Source: Lingula anatina
Lineage: Eukaryota > Brachiopoda > Lingulata > Lingulida > Lingulidae
DNA: 41,398 bases
Assembly: GCF_001039355.2 (NCBI RefSeq)
Contig: NW_019774670.1
Span: 235,378 to 276,775, forward strand
Reading direction: 5' to 3'
Shown here: positions 41,313 through 41,398 of the stretch, piece by piece
How the letters are laid out: each line of letters opens with the position of its first letter
Position numbering within the stretch: position 1 is the first letter of the stretch
Made by a program: the position numbers and the translations under genes
Notes under the pieces: model-generated
Told to the model about the DNA's origin: nothing
Databases searched by the model: none
What the model saw: only the letters and a program-made list of their open reading frames with translations

Positions 41313-41398
41313 GACCATTCCCAGAGCTTATCGTACTACCTTTGGATCGATCTATCTCCAAAGGGACTCTAACTAAATTGCTATCAAGTTAAACGCCT
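41313..41398. mobile_element. MITE family A, copy 3 (cut by window end)
   Basis: GACCATTCCCAGAGCTTATC, TTTGGATCGATCTATCTCCA and AAATTGCTATCAA match 22105-22190, in the equivalent intron position of the paralogue. Its insertion therefore predates the gene duplication. Confidence 0.8.

Overview
The window is about 41 kb of AT-rich, intron-rich animal DNA with dense transposon debris and one assembly gap (N run at 12670-13324). Long introns, GT-AG splice sites, microsatellites, Tc1, SINE, LINE and MITE copies, and a NEURL4 gene point to a bilaterian invertebrate. A marine lophotrochozoan such as a mollusc is my best guess, but nothing in the sequence settles the phylum.

Only two host genes can be modelled with confidence, both on the + strand. 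(1) 462-4398 carries the last six coding exons visible here of neuralized-like protein 4 (NEURL4), a centrosome/centriole regulator; the gene runs off the left edge. (2) 21701-25989 is a five-exon gene for a predicted 550-residue type I membrane protein: signal peptide, a roughly 95-residue Cys/Gly extracellular domain, a Thr/Ser/Pro mucin-like stalk with a 35-residue internal repeat, two sushi (CCP) domains, one membrane helix and a basic tail. Its signal-peptide exon and more than 1.5 kb of upstream DNA recur at about 39.0-40.8 kb, so a tandem paralogue starts at 40726 and continues past the right edge.

Layout: 1-4.4 kb, NEURL4 3' exons with a triplicated exon-start segment, a (TA)n tract, a Harbinger-like MITE and a 31-unit, 32-bp minisatellite that stops just before a splice acceptor. 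4.4-6.1 kb, probable 3' UTR and intergenic DNA. 6.1-9.8 kb, a large inverted repeat whose arms are degenerate tandem units. 10.2-11.5 kb, a complete but dead Tc1 element. 12-14 kb, MITEs and the gap. 14.8-16 kb, a dispersed repeat found again at 28.3-29.4 kb. 16.2-19.7 kb, a nested composite with a LINE 3' fragment and a CAACGTTG-rich element. 19.8-21.7 kb, tRNA-like SINE copies and the upstream module of the sushi gene. 26.2-33 kb, mostly unrecognised DNA with one MITE, a decayed protein-like exon on the minus strand and LINE scraps. 33.4-37.5 kb, a degenerate tandem array interrupted by a palindromic Tc1 element. 37.5-38.2 kb, a CATTC-rich terminal-inverted-repeat element. 39-41.4 kb, the second sushi-gene promoter module and first exon.

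The two host genes show no functional link; they are neighbours. The clearest biological themes are a local tandem expansion of a mucin/sushi surface-protein gene, and repeated placement of low-complexity or tandem DNA directly against 3' splice sites.
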